A stretch of 64,000 nt of DNA from Paracoccus saliphilus (GCA_003255745.1 QKYL01000154.1:1-64000), one strand, 5' to 3'. Positions 49,984 to 59,994 are shown, numbered from the stretch's first letter. Made by a program: numbers and translations. Notes: generated by a model not told the origin, from the sequence alone.

Positions 49984-50652
49984 TCAGGCCGCCCCGGCCA
50001 ACCGCACGATCCGGTCCATCCGCGCCGCAAGCGCATGGTTATGCGTGGCGATCAGCGCCGACAGCCCGGTTTCGCGCACCAGCCCCATCAGCACGTCGAA
50101 CACCCGGTCCGAGGTTTCGGGGTCCAGGTTGCCCGTAGGCTCATCCGCCAGCAGCAGGGCCGGCCCGTTGGCCAGCGCCCGGCAAAAGGCCACGCGCTGC
50201 TGCTCTCCCCCCGACATCTGCGCCGGACGGTGATCCGCCCGGTGCGCCAGCCCCACGCGGCCCAGCAGGTCCGCCGCCCGTGCCTTTGCGTCCCGCGCGC
50301 CGACGCCGTTGGCCAACTGCGGCAGGACGATGTTCTCGGCCGCGCTGAATTCCGGCAGCAGGTGGTGAAACTGATAGACAAAGCCCAGTTCGCGCCGCCG
50401 CGCCTCGGTCCGCGCACGGTCCGGCAGCCCGGTCATGTCGCGCCCCGACAGGACCACCCGCCCCGCATCGGGCGTGTCCAGCAGCCCCGCGATATGCAGC
50501 AGGGTCGACTTGCCCGCCCCCGACGGCGCCACCAGGGCCACGACCTCGCCGCGCGCGACGCTCAGGTCCAGGGCCGAAAGCACGGTGACGGGCGCGGGCC
50601 CGTCCTTGGCATAGGTCTTGGCGACCCCCTCCAGCCGCAGCACGTCATTCAT
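49984..50652 (-). CDS. lolD: Lipoprotein-releasing ABC ATPase LolD
   Basis: This 222-residue ATPase has Walker [10 protein letters not shown]-like [12 protein letters not shown], signature [11 protein letters not shown] and Walker [16 protein letters not shown]. The H-loop is in [30 protein letters not shown] is the Q-loop in the form typical of LolD. It drives release of mature lipoproteins from the inner membrane to LolA. It overlaps the membrane-subunit gene by 8 bases, so the two are coupled. Confidence 0.95.
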   Translation of the reverse strand: MNDVLRLEGVAKTYAKDGPAPVTVLSALDLSVARGEVVALVAPSGAGKSTLLHIAGLLDTPDAGRVVLSGRDMTGLPDRARTEARRRELGFVYQFHHLLPEFSAAENIVLPQLANGVGARDAKARAADLLGRVGLAHRADHRPAQMSGGEQQRVAFCRALANGPALLLADEPTGNLDPETSDRVFDVLMGLVRETGLSALIATHNHALAARMDRIVRLAGAA

Positions 50653-51940
50653 AGCGCAGGGCCTCCACCGGGTTCATCCGGGCGGCACGGCGCGCGGGAA
50701 AAATCGTGACGATAAAGGACAGCGTCAGCGACAGGCCAACGGCGCGGGCGATGTCCCAGGCCCGCAGATCGGCCGGCAGGCGATAGATGCCGCGCACCTC
50801 GGGCTGCCAGGCGCCGCCGCCGGTCAGCGCGTTCAGGGCCGCCATGATGTTCTCGACATTCAGCGCCAGCACCACCCCCAGCACCACCCCGGCAAGCGTG
50901 CCGATGATGCCGGTGAAGGCGCCGCACAGGAAGAACACCCGCAGCACCGATCCCTCGGTCAGGCCCATCGTGCGCAGGATCCCGATGTCGCGGCCCTTGT
51001 TCTTGACCAGCATGATCAGCCCGCTGGTGATGTTCATCGACGCGATCAGCACCAGCACCGACAGGATGACGAACATCACGTCATCTTCCATGTCCAGCGC
51101 CGACAGAAAGGACCCGGACGCGTCGCGCCAGTTCCAGACCTGCGCGCCCTCACCCGCCGCCTGCATCAGCGGCAGGGTCCATTCGTCCACCTGCTCGGGC
51201 CGGTTCACAAAGACCTCGATCTCATCGGCGACACCCTCGCGGTTGAAATAGGACTGCGCCTCCTCCAGCGGCATGTAGATGCGCGTCCGGTCGATGTCAT
51301 AGCGCCCGGCGCTGAACACATAGGTCACCTCATAGGCGCTGACCCGCGGGGTGGTTCCAAAGGCGGTCCGCGCGCCCTCGGGCGCGATCAGCCGGATGCG
51401 GTCGCCCACACCCACGCCCAGCTCGCGCGCGATGCCCGACCCGATGGCGATCCCCTCGCCGAACCGGTCCAGGTCGCCATAGGAGGTCTGGGGGTCCACG
51501 ATCCGCGGCATCGCCTCCAGGTCGGCGCGGCGTATGCCGAACACCTCGGCCACGTTCGAGCTGTCGTTGGCGCTGGCCATGACCTGCCCCTTGATCACGG
51601 CGGCGGTGCGGGTGACACCTGGAAGCTCGGCCAGCCGCGCCGCCATCTCCTCGTAATCGGCGATCCGGCCCGGCACGACATAGACGTCGTCGGTGTACTC
51701 GTTCGTGATCTGCTGCGGCGCCATGTAAACGGTCGTATGCGCGTTGGCCCCCAGGATCGTGTCCACGAACTCGGCCCGGAACCCCGCGCGCACCGCCAGC
51801 GTGGCGATCAGCGCCATCACCCCCAGGGCGATACCGATCAGGCTGATCCAGGTCATGACGCTGACCCCGCCTTCGGCACGCCGGGCCCGAAGATAGCGCC
51901 AGGCGATCATGAATTCGTAGCGCGAAAAGCCTATGGCCAT
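50645..51940 (-). CDS. lolC: Lipoprotein-releasing membrane subunit LolC/LolE
   Basis: This 431-residue FtsX-like protein has one N-terminal membrane helix ([21 protein letters not shown], near 26-46), a periplasmic domain of ~220 residues and three more helices. The start motif [20 protein letters not shown] is characteristic of LolC/E. Only one such gene is next to lolD, so a LolC/E homodimer (LolF-like) is likely, as reported for many non-enteric bacteria. The start at 51940 follows AGGGGCTTGG; the longer frame is not supported. Confidence 0.93.
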   Translation of the reverse strand: MAIGFSRYEFMIAWRYLRARRAEGGVSVMTWISLIGIALGVMALIATLAVRAGFRAEFVDTILGANAHTTVYMAPQQITNEYTDDVYVVPGRIADYEEMAARLAELPGVTRTAAVIKGQVMASANDSSNVAEVFGIRRADLEAMPRIVDPQTSYGDLDRFGEGIAIGSGIARELGVGVGDRIRLIAPEGARTAFGTTPRVSAYEVTYVFSAGRYDIDRTRIYMPLEEAQSYFNREGVADEIEVFVNRPEQVDEWTLPLMQAAGEGAQVWNWRDASGSFLSALDMEDDVMFVILSVLVLIASMNITSGLIMLVKNKGRDIGILRTMGLTEGSVLRVFFLCGAFTGIIGTLAGVVLGVVLALNVENIMAALNALTGGGAWQPEVRGIYRLPADLRAWDIARAVGLSLTLSFIVTIFPARRAARMNPVEALRYE

Positions 51941-52077
51941 GGTCCAAGCCCCTGAATTTCCGCCCGGACCCTGACCCCGCCGACCCCGGATTTCAAGCCG
52001 ACAAAGGCGTGAGCGGCGTCTTCGTTGCGCAAAAAACCCATCTTGCGACGCCCGCCGGCGGGTGCCACATGAGGGGC

Positions 52078-53454
52078 ATGGCAAAATCCGTCACCGCCTT
52101 CACCTGCACCGCCTGCGGCGCGGCCCACAAGAAATGGGCCGGACGCTGCGACGCCTGCAATGCCTGGAACACCATCGTCGAGGAAGGGCCCTTGTCCCAG
52201 GGTCCGGGCCGCGGCCTGGGCGCAGCCAAGGGCCGTGCCGTGCCTCTTTCAGGTCTGACCACCAGCGAACCGCCCCCGCCCCGCTGCCTTTCGGGGATGG
52301 AGGAATTCGACCGCGTCCTGGGCGGCGGTCTTGTCCCGGGCTCGGCCCTTCTGGTCGGTGGCGATCCGGGCATCGGCAAATCGACGCTGCTGCTGCAGGC
52401 GGCGGCGGCCTTTTCGCGCCGCGACCTTCAGGCCATCTATTTCAGCGGAGAGGAAGCCAGTGCCCAGGTCCGTATGCGCGCGCAACGGCTTGGCCTGGCG
52501 GATGCGCCCATGCGGCTTGGCGCGGAAACCAACCTGCGCGACATCCTGACAACGCTGGACGCGGAACGCCCGGACGTTGCAGTGATCGATTCGATCCAGA
52601 CGCTGTGGTCCGACACGGTCGAGGCCGCGCCGGGCAGCGTGGCCCAGGTCCGCGCCGCCGCACATGAGCTGGTGACCTTTGCCAAGCGGCGCGGCGTCGC
52701 CGTCATCCTGGTGGGCCACGTCACCAAGGAAGGCCAGATCGCCGGCCCCCGCGTGGTCGAGCACATGGTCGACACCGTCCTTTATTTCGAGGGCGAGCGC
52801 GGCCACCAGTTCCGCATCCTGCGCTCGGTCAAGAACCGCTTCGGCCCCTCGGGCGAGATCGGCGTCTTCGAGATGACCGGCGCGGGCCTTTCCGAGGTCG
52901 CCAACCCCTCGGCGCTGTTCCTCTCGGAACGCGGCCAGCCCATCGCCGGCAGCGCGGTCTTTGCGGGCATCGAGGGCACCCGCCCCGTCCTGACCGAGGT
53001 TCAGGCCCTGGTCGCGCCCTCGACCCTCGCCAGTCCCCGGCGCACGGTCGTGGGGCTGGACAGCGGCCGCGTCAGCACGATCCTGGCGGTGCTGGAGGCG
53101 CGCTGCGGCATCCCCTTCGCGGGCCTCGACGTCTTTCTCAACGTGGCGGGCGGCATGAAGGTCGCGGAACCCGCCGCCGACCTGGCCATCGCCGGCGCGC
53201 TTCTGTCGGCGCGCGAGGACAGCCCCTTGCCTCCCGATGCCGTCCTTTTTGGCGAGATCAGCCTTTCGGGGGCGCTGCGCCCCGTCGCACAGGCCGAAAA
53301 CCGGTTGAAAGAGGCGCAGAAACTTGGTTTTTCACAAGCGATTTTACCTGACGCCTCCAAGGTCGAGGGACCAGACAAGAACGGGTCCGGAATGGCGCTC
53401 AGGCGCATCACCGACCTGACGGCATTTGTGGGCGAGGTCTTCGGCGCCGGCTGA
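52078..53454 (+). CDS. radA: DNA repair/recombination protein RadA
   Basis: This 458-residue branch-migration helper has an N-terminal zinc finger (CTACGAAHKKWAGRCDAC), a RecA-like ATPase (Walker A GGDPGIGKST near 103; KNRFG motif near 255) and a C-terminal Lon-protease-like domain (from about 275, VVGLDSGRVSTILAVLEARCG). It processes recombination intermediates. The start at 52078 has GAGGGGC directly ahead; an upstream GTG adds unrelated residues. The cvpA gene follows after 42 bases. Confidence 0.96.
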   Translation: MAKSVTAFTCTACGAAHKKWAGRCDACNAWNTIVEEGPLSQGPGRGLGAAKGRAVPLSGLTTSEPPPPRCLSGMEEFDRVLGGGLVPGSALLVGGDPGIGKSTLLLQAAAAFSRRDLQAIYFSGEEASAQVRMRAQRLGLADAPMRLGAETNLRDILTTLDAERPDVAVIDSIQTLWSDTVEAAPGSVAQVRAAAHELVTFAKRRGVAVILVGHVTKEGQIAGPRVVEHMVDTVLYFEGERGHQFRILRSVKNRFGPSGEIGVFEMTGAGLSEVANPSALFLSERGQPIAGSAVFAGIEGTRPVLTEVQALVAPSTLASPRRTVVGLDSGRVSTILAVLEARCGIPFAGLDVFLNVAGGMKVAEPAADLAIAGALLSAREDSPLPPDAVLFGEISLSGALRPVAQAENRLKEAQKLGFSQAILPDASKVEGPDKNGSGMALRRITDLTAFVGEVFGAG

Positions 53455-53496
53455 ACCGCCTGATCGACAAAGAAAACCGGCGCAAGGGACAGGAAC

Positions 53497-54096
53497 ATGG
53501 ACGGCTTTACGATCATCGACGCCGTGGTGGCGGGTGTCATCATCCTCTCGGCGATCCTCGCCTGGTCGCGCGGGTTCGTGCGCGAATCGCTGGCCATCCT
53601 GGGCTGGATCGGCGCGGCGATCCTGGCCTTTCTGTTCGCGCCGACGGTGCGGCCGATGGTGGCGCAACTGCCGGTCCTGGACCGCTTCATGGGCGACAGC
53701 TGCGAACTGGCCACCATCGCGGCCTTTGCCGCGGTCTTTGCGCTGGCGCTGGTGGTCTTCTCGATCATCACGCCGCTGTTTTCCAGCGTGGTCCAGCGTT
53801 CAGCACTGGGCGGGGTGGACCAGGGGATCGGCTTCCTGTTCGGCGTGGCCCGGGGCATCCTGCTGGTCGCGATCGCCTTCATCGTCTATGACCGGGTCAT
53901 GACCAGCCAGACCGTGGCGATGGTCGAGGAATCGCGCTCGGCCCAGGTGTTTGAACGGATGCGCGGCCAGATGGACGAACAGATCCCCCAGGACGCGCCG
54001 GGCTGGATCGTCGGCCGCTATGAACAGATGGTCCGCGCCTGCACCGCCCAGGATGCCGCCGTCAGCCCGACCGCCACGCCCCCGGCCTCGAACTAA
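53497..54096 (+). CDS. cvpA: CvpA family membrane protein
   Basis: This 199-residue inner-membrane protein has four helices (near 5-25, 29-49, 65-90, 107-125) and a soluble C-terminal tail. The ARG-FVRESL motif (WSRGFVRESLAILGW) is the conserved CvpA core. Named for colicin V production in E. coli, its cellular role is in envelope homeostasis. The next gene is purF, the same order as in E. coli. SD CAGGAAC precedes the start. Confidence 0.9.
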   Translation: MDGFTIIDAVVAGVIILSAILAWSRGFVRESLAILGWIGAAILAFLFAPTVRPMVAQLPVLDRFMGDSCELATIAAFAAVFALALVVFSIITPLFSSVVQRSALGGVDQGIGFLFGVARGILLVAIAFIVYDRVMTSQTVAMVEESRSAQVFERMRGQMDEQIPQDAPGWIVGRYEQMVRACTAQDAAVSPTATPPASN

Positions 54097-54148
54097 GGCA
54101 GGATACCGGGCGGGCCGGCCTGAACACGACAGGTTCATGACGAAAAAG

Positions 54149-54172
54149 CGCCCCCGCCCCGCTGCGGGGGCG
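54149..54172 (+). terminator. Possible terminator between cvpA and purF
   Basis: CGCCCCCGC and GCGGGGGCG make a 9-bp stem 53 bases after cvpA, followed only by TGACTTTAT. Termination is likely partial; it may also modulate purF. Confidence 0.5.
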
Positions 54173-54236
54173 TGACTTTATGGGCGGGCAGGACTACATA
54201 CCCCTCGACAGCCCCCAGCCATCACAGGACGTGCCG

Positions 54237-55727
54237 ATGCAACCCTTCCTGGCCCATCCGTTCGATTCGGACCGACTGCACGAAGAGTGCGGGATCTTCG
54301 GTGCCATCGGCGTGGCCGATGCCTCGAACTTCGTCGCCCTGGGGCTCCATGCCCTGCAACACCGCGGCCAGGAAGCCGGCGGCATCGTGGCCCACGACCC
54401 CGAACATGGGTTCAACAGCGCGCATCGCTTCGGCTATGTCCGCGACAACTTCACCAAGCCCGAACTGATGGCGACCCTGCCCGGCTCGCTGGCCATCGGC
54501 CATGTGCGCTATTCGACCGCCGGGACCAAGGCCAACACCGCGATCCGCGACGTTCAGCCTTTTTTCGGCGAATTCCACATGGGCGGCTGCGCGATCGCCC
54601 ATAACGGCAACATCACCAATGCTCATGCACTGCGGCGCGAATTGATCGAGCGCGGCTCGATCTTTCAGTCCTCCTCGGACAGCGAATGCATCATCCACCT
54701 GATGGCGCGGTCCATTCAGCGCAACATCCCCGAGCGGATGAAGGACGCGCTGCGCCGGATCGAGGGCGCCTTCAGCGTCATCGCCATGACCCGCACCAAG
54801 CTGATCGGCGTGCGCGACCCCTTGGGCGTACGCCCTCTGGTCCTGGGCCGCGTAGGCGAGGACGGCTATGTTCTGGCCTCGGAAACCTGCGCTCTGGACA
54901 TCATCGGCGCCGAGTTCCTGCGCGAAATCGAGCCGGGCGAGATGGTTGTCATCTCCAAGGGCGAGGTTGTCTCATCGCGCCCCTTCGGGCCGTCGACGGG
55001 CCGGTTCTGCATCTTTGAACACGTTTATTTCTCGCGCCCCGATTCCATCATCGGCGGGCGCTCGGTCTATGAAACCCGCCGCCAGATCGGCGTGGAACTT
55101 GCCCGCGAGGCGCCCGTCGAGGCGGACCTGGTCTGCCCGGTGCCCGACAGCGGCACCCCGGCTGCCATCGGCTTTGCGCAGGAATCGGGCATTCCCTATG
55201 GCATGGGGATCATTCGCAACCAGTACATGGGCCGCACCTTCATCGAGCCGTCCGAGCAGATCCGCAACATGGGCGTCCGGCTGAAGCTGAACGTGAACCG
55301 CGCCCTGATCGCGGGCAAGCGCGTGGTGCTGGTCGACGACAGCGTGGTGCGCGGCACAACCAGCCGCAAGATCAAGGACATGATCCTGGACGCGGGTGCG
55401 GCCGAGGTGCACTTTCGCATCGCGTCGCCCCCCACATCCTGGCCCTGCTTCTATGGCGTGGACACGCCCGACCGCGACAAGCTGCTGGCGGCGAACATGT
55501 CCACCGAAGAGATGCGCGACTGGATCGGCGTGGACAGCCTGTCCTTTGTCTCGCTGGACGGGCTTTATCGCGCGGTGGGCGAGGCCGAGGGGCGCAACAG
55601 CAAATGCCCGCAATATTGCGATGCCTGTTTTTCGGGCGACTATCCGGTGGCGCCCTTCGACCAACTTGAGCGCGGCTTCCGAATGAAGTCGGGGTCCGAA
55701 ACGGCGGTCAAGCAGGCGGCCGAATAG
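54237..55727 (+). CDS. purF: Amidophosphoribosyltransferase
   Basis: This 496-residue enzyme runs the first step of purine synthesis, moving glutamine amide nitrogen to PRPP. The N-terminal Ntn-amidotransferase nucleophile is Cys18 in EECGIFGAIG; a 17-residue propeptide would be removed. RYSTAGTK and the GxxRPLVLG region follow. The PRPP motif is VVLVDDSVVRGTTS (near 361). Cys residues near the end (PQYCDACFSGDYP) suggest an Fe-S type enzyme, as in Bacillus PurF. The start at 54237 follows AGGACG; a longer frame exists. Confidence 0.95.
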   Translation: MQPFLAHPFDSDRLHEECGIFGAIGVADASNFVALGLHALQHRGQEAGGIVAHDPEHGFNSAHRFGYVRDNFTKPELMATLPGSLAIGHVRYSTAGTKANTAIRDVQPFFGEFHMGGCAIAHNGNITNAHALRRELIERGSIFQSSSDSECIIHLMARSIQRNIPERMKDALRRIEGAFSVIAMTRTKLIGVRDPLGVRPLVLGRVGEDGYVLASETCALDIIGAEFLREIEPGEMVVISKGEVVSSRPFGPSTGRFCIFEHVYFSRPDSIIGGRSVYETRRQIGVELAREAPVEADLVCPVPDSGTPAAIGFAQESGIPYGMGIIRNQYMGRTFIEPSEQIRNMGVRLKLNVNRALIAGKRVVLVDDSVVRGTTSRKIKDMILDAGAAEVHFRIASPPTSWPCFYGVDTPDRDKLLAANMSTEEMRDWIGVDSLSFVSLDGLYRAVGEAEGRNSKCPQYCDACFSGDYPVAPFDQLERGFRMKSGSETAVKQAAE

Positions 55728-55815
55728 GATTGCGTCCCGCGACGGCCGGGGGCTGGTCGCCCCCGGACCCCCGCGGGGCGGTTCCAGTGGTCAGGTTCGG
55801 GGAAAGCGCACGCAC

Positions 55816-56853
55816 CTAGCCGCTGATCCGGTTCACATGGCCCATCTTGCGGCCCGGACGCGCCTCGCCCTTGCCATAAAGATGCACTTGCGTCCGCGGC
55901 GCGCGCAACAGGTCCGGCACGCGATCCATGTCATCGCCGATCAGGTTTTCCATCACGACGTCGGCGTGACGCTTGCCGTCGCCCAGGGGCAAGCTTGCCA
56001 CGGCGCGAATGTGCTGCTCGAATTGGTCGACGGCGCAGCCGGCTTGTGTCCAGTGGCCGGAATTGTGCACACGCGGCGCGATCTCGTTCACGATCAGGCC
56101 CTGCGGCGTCACGAACATCTCGACCCCCAGAACGCCGACATAGTCCAGCGCATTCGCGATCCGGGCGGCGATCAGGACCGCGTCGGTCGAGACACGCGCC
56201 GGCTGGCCGCTGGGCACGGTGGTGGTGCGCAAGATGCCGCCTTCGTGGACGTTCAGGCCGGGATCGAAGGCCGCTACCTGCCCGTCAGCGCCGCGCGCGA
56301 TGATGACGCTGATCTCGGCCGTGAAGGCGACGAAGCCCTCCAGCACCGACGGCGCCCCGGTCCAATCCGCCTGCCCGTCCTTGCCGATGCGGACCTGGCC
56401 CTTGCCGTCATAGCCCATGCGCCGCGTCTTGAGGATCGACGGCCGGCCGATCTGCGCGATGGCCCCCTCCAGCGCCGCCTGATCGGGCACGTCGGCAAAG
56501 GGTGCGGTTGTCAGGCCAATGTCGTTCAGGAACGTCTTTTCGGTCAGCCGGTCCTGCGAGACCGCAAGGGCGCGACGATTGGGGCGGATCGGGCGGATCG
56601 ATTCCAGCAGGTCCAGCGCGCTGGTCGGCACGTTCTCGAACTCATAGGTGATGACATCGACTGACAGCGCGAACTCGCGCAGCGCCGCTTCGTCCTCGTA
56701 GGGGGCATTGGTCACGCGCCAGGCCACGTCACCCGCCGGCGCCGCGCCGGGTTCGAAGATGTGACAGCGCAGCCCAAGCCGACTGGCCGCAACCGACAGC
56801 ATGCGGCCCAACTGGCCGCCGCCCAGGATGCCGATGGTCCGGATCTCACTCAT
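55816..56853 (-). CDS. purK: 5-(carboxyamino)imidazole ribonucleotide synthase
   Basis: This 345-residue ATP-grasp enzyme couples AIR, bicarbonate and ATP to N5-CAIR. The N-terminal domain starts [31 protein letters not shown] is the ATP-binding loop, [23 protein letters not shown] the metal-binding region, and the C-terminal [16 protein letters not shown] is typical. It overlaps purE by 8 bases, so PurK product passes directly to PurE. Confidence 0.96.
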   Translation of the reverse strand: MSEIRTIGILGGGQLGRMLSVAASRLGLRCHIFEPGAAPAGDVAWRVTNAPYEDEAALREFALSVDVITYEFENVPTSALDLLESIRPIRPNRRALAVSQDRLTEKTFLNDIGLTTAPFADVPDQAALEGAIAQIGRPSILKTRRMGYDGKGQVRIGKDGQADWTGAPSVLEGFVAFTAEISVIIARGADGQVAAFDPGLNVHEGGILRTTTVPSGQPARVSTDAVLIAARIANALDYVGVLGVEMFVTPQGLIVNEIAPRVHNSGHWTQAGCAVDQFEQHIRAVASLPLGDGKRHADVVMENLIGDDMDRVPDLLRAPRTQVHLYGKGEARPGRKMGHVNRISG

Positions 56854-57331
56854 CGCGCGGCTCCTCGGGGATCGAGGCAGACAGCGCGTCGCGCCAAGCC
56901 TCCAGACGGGCGGCCAGATCGGCATCCGACAGCGCCAGGATGCCCGCCGCCATCAGCCCCGCATTGGCGGCCCCGGCCGCGCCGATGGCCATGGTCGCCA
57001 CCGGATAGCCCTTGGGCATCTGAAGGATCGAATAAAGCGAATCCACCCCGGACAGCGCCTTGGTCTGGACAGGGACGCCGATCACCGGCACGCGCGTCTT
57101 GGACGCCATCATGCCGGGCAGATGCGCCGCGCCGCCCGCGCCCGCGATGATGACGCGCAGGCCCCGCTCGACGGCGGTCTTGCCATAGGTCCACAGCCGG
57201 TCCGGGGTGCGATGGGCGCTGACGATCCGCGCCTCAAATCCGATCCCCAGTTCGTCCAGGATCGTCGCCGCCTCGCGCATGGTTGGCCAGTCAGACTGAC
57301 TGCCCATGATGATTCCCACCGGTCTGTCCAT
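56846..57331 (-). CDS. purE: N5-CAIR mutase
   Basis: This 161-residue class I PurE moves the carboxyl group of N5-CAIR to give CAIR. The signature is [15 protein letters not shown] at the N-terminus, with [10 protein letters not shown] (catalytic His) and [16 protein letters not shown]. The presence of purK beside it confirms the class I route. ATG 57331 is the start ([15 protein letters not shown]). Confidence 0.97.
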   Translation of the reverse strand: MDRPVGIIMGSQSDWPTMREAATILDELGIGFEARIVSAHRTPDRLWTYGKTAVERGLRVIIAGAGGAAHLPGMMASKTRVPVIGVPVQTKALSGVDSLYSILQMPKGYPVATMAIGAAGAANAGLMAAGILALSDADLAARLEAWRDALSASIPEEPRDE

Positions 57332-57391
57332 CGCTTGTCCCCATCAGCGTCCGTTGCGCCCTCGCATAGCGCGGGCGCGCGCGGGTCGCAA

Positions 57392-57610
57392 TCAGGCGAT
57401 GATGTCGGGGGTCAGCTCGTCTTCCAGCCGCGCGATGCGGTCCTTCAGCGCCAATTTTTGCTTCTTGAGGCGCTGCAGCGCCAAGGACGATGTCAGCTGC
57501 TGGTCCTGCAGGGCGGCGATGGCCTGGTCCAGGTCGCGATGCTCGCAGCGCAGGGCCTCCAGCCGGGCGCGGGTGATCTCGTCATGGGTCATCGAGTGCT
57601 GCATGTTCAT
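57392..57610 (-). CDS. YdcH/DUF465 small helical protein
   Basis: This is a 72-residue protein of the DUF465 family. Helices are AALRCEHRDLDQAIAAL-like (LEALRCEHRDLDQAIAALQ) and RLKKQKLALKDRIARLE, the usual end of this family. It forms a helical hairpin; no function is established. The start is uncertain: ATGs at 57610, 57604 and 57592 are in frame and none has a strong ribosome site. It is upstream of purE on the same strand, with a gap of 60 bases. Confidence 0.8.
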   Translation of the reverse strand: MNMQHSMTHDEITRARLEALRCEHRDLDQAIAALQDQQLTSSLALQRLKKQKLALKDRIARLEDELTPDIIA

Positions 57611-57812
57611 GGGACGGACTCTGCTGAAGCGCGTGGCCTTGTAATGAAACATATAGCCCGAAGAGGGTGCCATGTTAACAGGATCCTTGCGCTGACCAAT
57701 GAAAATCGGCGCTTCCCCTGCGGCAACCCATTGCCAAACCTTGGCAATCGGGGCAACCTTGGGTCATCTCGGTTCGTCGGTTTTTCGTGTTCGTCCTGCC
57801 CGGAGTTCCGTC

Positions 57813-58349
57813 ATGCAGTCAGCCGCTGCCCTCGGCATCGCCATTCTGATCCTTGCCGCCCCAGCCTCTGCCCAGCCCGTTCCGCAACGCTGCCCGCCGC
57901 CTTGCTCTGCCTTCACCGCCTCGGGCAGCGCGCCGGTGGACTGTCCGCCGCACGAATGCCAAACCGCCGTGGTGGCGCGCCAGCCGATCGGCGGATGGAC
58001 CGTAACCGCGACGCCGGGCGCCGATGCACACGCCGCCACGGTGCAGATCCATGGCCGCACCCTCAGCTATCGCTGCCGCAGGGGGCAGCCGGGCTTGGTC
58101 GAGGTGACGGGCGTGGACAATTCTGTGGTGCTGGGCGTTGACGGATCGCGACTGGACGTGGCCTTCACGGCGGAGGGACAGGTCCATCACGCCCAGGCCG
58201 ATCCTGGCTCGAACCTGCTGGAGGCTCTGCTGGAGGGGCATCAGGCACAGATCACCTCGGGACAGATCACCACCAGCTTTCCGTTGGTCGGATCGGGCAC
58301 GGCGATCCGCCGCGCGATGGTTGCCTGCGGCATGACGCCCCCGTCCTGA
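57813..58349 (+). CDS. Exported hypothetical protein
   Basis: I do not recognise this 178-residue protein. A signal peptide (1-21, AALGIAILILAAPASAQP) is followed by a Cys/Pro-rich segment (CPPPCSAFTASGSAPVDCPPHEC) with four or more cysteines, likely disulfides. The rest is beta-rich with Ser/Thr/Gly (GVDNSVVLGVDGSRLDVAFT, TSGQITTSFPLVGSGTAIRRAM). It could be a periplasmic binding or envelope protein. ATG 57813 is preferred because it opens into the signal peptide. It precedes the Hsp20 gene by 109 bases with its own promoter region between. Confidence 0.65.
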   Translation: MQSAAALGIAILILAAPASAQPVPQRCPPPCSAFTASGSAPVDCPPHECQTAVVARQPIGGWTVTATPGADAHAATVQIHGRTLSYRCRRGQPGLVEVTGVDNSVVLGVDGSRLDVAFTAEGQVHHAQADPGSNLLEALLEGHQAQITSGQITTSFPLVGSGTAIRRAMVACGMTPPS

Positions 58350-58361
58350 AACACGCGGGAT

Positions 58362-58390
58362 CTTGCGGCGCGCCCGTGACGTTACCATAT
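58362..58390 (+). promoter_or_regulatory. RpoH-like heat-shock promoter candidate
   Basis: CTTGCGG (58362-58368) and TACCATAT (58383-58390), 14 bases apart, resemble the sigma-32 consensus CTTGAAA-N11-16-CCCCATNT, with the -10 half well matched. It lies 69 bases before the Hsp20 start. Confidence 0.5.
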
Positions 58391-58458
58391 TGAAGATACC
58401 GGAAAGGTCGCCGTTGCGGGGCCTTGGCCGGACAGTCGCTTCAACGCAAAGGGCTGAG

Positions 58459-58869
58459 ATGACAAAGATTTCCTTGGGGGCGCATCCCTATCTGCTGGGG
58501 TTTGACCAGCTGGAACGCCTGGCGGAACGCGCCGCCAAAGGGGCCGAGGGCTATCCGCCCTATAACATCGAACACATGGCACCCGACGGGTTCCGTATCA
58601 CCTTGGCCGTTGCGGGATTTTCGGAACCCGACCTGGCCATCACCACCGAGGACCGGCAGCTTGTCATCCGGGGCCGCATGCCCGAGCTTGATGACAACCG
58701 TGTCTTCCTGCATCGCGGCATCGCCGCCCGCGCCTTCCAGCGCAGCTTTGTGCTGGCCGACGGGGTCGAGGTTGTCTCGGCCGCCATGGAAAACGGGCTT
58801 CTTCATGTCGATCTGCGTCGGGTCCAGCCTCAGCAGATCGTCAAGACCATACCGATCAGCCGCAAATAA
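58459..58869 (+). CDS. Small heat-shock protein (Hsp20 / alpha-crystallin)
   Basis: This 136-residue sHsp has an N-terminal arm (1-35), an alpha-crystallin domain (about 36-125: PPYNIEHMAPDGFRITLAVAGF, then NRVFLHRGIAARAFQRSFVLADGV) and the C-terminal tail IPISRK. The IPI motif is the I-x-I type anchor used in oligomer assembly. It holds unfolding proteins for refolding by DnaK or ClpB. The downstream DUF1150 gene begins 12 bases after the stop; together they look like a heat-shock operon, and an RpoH-like box precedes it. Confidence 0.93.
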   Translation: MTKISLGAHPYLLGFDQLERLAERAAKGAEGYPPYNIEHMAPDGFRITLAVAGFSEPDLAITTEDRQLVIRGRMPELDDNRVFLHRGIAARAFQRSFVLADGVEVVSAAMENGLLHVDLRRVQPQQIVKTIPISRK

Positions 58870-58881
58870 GGGGGGATCACC

Positions 58882-59109
58882 ATGAACAGCAAATTCAACT
58901 TCGGTGACGCCGAGAATACCCAGACCGTCTACATCCGCACCGTTGCGACCGAGACGCTGCCAGCCGATATCCGCGACCAGCTGCCCGGCGTCGAGACGAT
59001 GTATGCCGTGCATGACACCGACGGCGAACGCTTGGCGCTGGTTCAGGATCGCAACACGGCCTTCATGCTGGCGCGCCAGAACGAACTGTCGCCGGTCAGC
59101 GCCCATTGA
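58882..59109 (+). CDS. DUF1150 small protein
   Basis: This 75-residue protein is of the DUF1150 family, usually found directly behind an Hsp20 gene in alphaproteobacteria. The body reads TVYIRTVATETLPADIRDQLPGVETMYAVHDTDGERLALVQDRNTAFMLARQNEL. It has no membrane segment or cysteines. The constant Hsp20 pairing suggests a partner or regulator of the chaperone, but no mechanism is established. The SD GGGGG is 6-8 bases upstream of the ATG. Confidence 0.88.
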   Translation: MNSKFNFGDAENTQTVYIRTVATETLPADIRDQLPGVETMYAVHDTDGERLALVQDRNTAFMLARQNELSPVSAH

Positions 59110-59112
59110 GGC

Positions 59113-59949
59113 TCATGTCTGGCGCGCATAGCGCATAAAGGCGAATGCCCGTCCATCAGGCGACCAGCAGGGCACGTTCAGCGTGCCCTGCCCTCCGAAC
59201 AGGTCCAGCAGCTTGCGCCGTCCGGTCCCATCGGGTCGCATGACCCACAGCGACACATCTTGGTCGCGCGGATGCCCTTCGGTTCCCGGCGCGTAGGCCA
59301 GATAAACCACATGCCCTCCGCAGGGGGATGGATGCGGAAACCAGTTCACATTGTCATCCCGAAAGACTGGTGCCGCATCCGTGCCATCCTGCTTCATGCG
59401 CCAGATCTGCGCATGGCCTGTCGCGTCCGAGTTGAACCAGATGAACTGCCCGCAGGCTGAAAAATCCGGGCCGTCGTGATGGGCTTCCCCCGGCGTCAGC
59501 ACCACCTCGTTCCTGCCGTTCAGGTCGCTGCGAGCGATTCGCACGATCCGATCTCTGCCGCGCACGCAGGCATAGGTCAGGTGTCGCTGGCTGGCCCCGT
59601 GCCACCAGCTGGGACGCAGCTGCGGCAGGGGGCGCAAGCCTTGCGCGTCATGGACATGCATGCCCGCGCCATTGCCATTATGGGCGGAAAAAATGATCCC
59701 GCCACCGGGCAGAAACCCGTGATCGTTGTTGCACCGCTCGGCGCTGCCAGTGTCGATGGGGCTCAGGCCTACCGTATCGGCACGCCACAGCCGCCCGTCG
59801 CCATTCACCAGGAACCATCCGTTGGGATGCCAGTTTGGCGCCTCGATCAGGCGAGGGGTCCGCAGCACTACGCGCAGCGCCCCCGTCGTGATGTCCAGGA
59901 CCTCTAGCGATGACTGCCAACCGAAAGCGGCTTGATCCTGCAATGTCAT
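59113..59949 (-). CDS. TolB-like WD40/PD40 beta-propeller protein
   Basis: This 278-residue protein consists of TolB/PD40-type beta-propeller blades: APNWHPNGWFLV, HHDGPDFSACGQFIWFNSD, WFPHPSPCGGHVVYLAY, CWSPDGRAFAFMRY. No signal peptide is found at the ATG 59949 start, so it is probably cytoplasmic, unlike TolB itself. Such proteins are often annotated as biopolymer transport TolB-like or sugar/peptide hydrolase-like; no catalytic signature is seen. It follows sat-cysC on the same strand after a terminator. Confidence 0.75.
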   Translation of the reverse strand: MTLQDQAAFGWQSSLEVLDITTGALRVVLRTPRLIEAPNWHPNGWFLVNGDGRLWRADTVGLSPIDTGSAERCNNDHGFLPGGGIIFSAHNGNGAGMHVHDAQGLRPLPQLRPSWWHGASQRHLTYACVRGRDRIVRIARSDLNGRNEVVLTPGEAHHDGPDFSACGQFIWFNSDATGHAQIWRMKQDGTDAAPVFRDDNVNWFPHPSPCGGHVVYLAYAPGTEGHPRDQDVSLWVMRPDGTGRRKLLDLFGGQGTLNVPCWSPDGRAFAFMRYARQT

Positions 59950-59994
59950 GGCCTGCCCCCTTGCTAGCCCGGTGCGACCCGGTGGTGAAACGCG

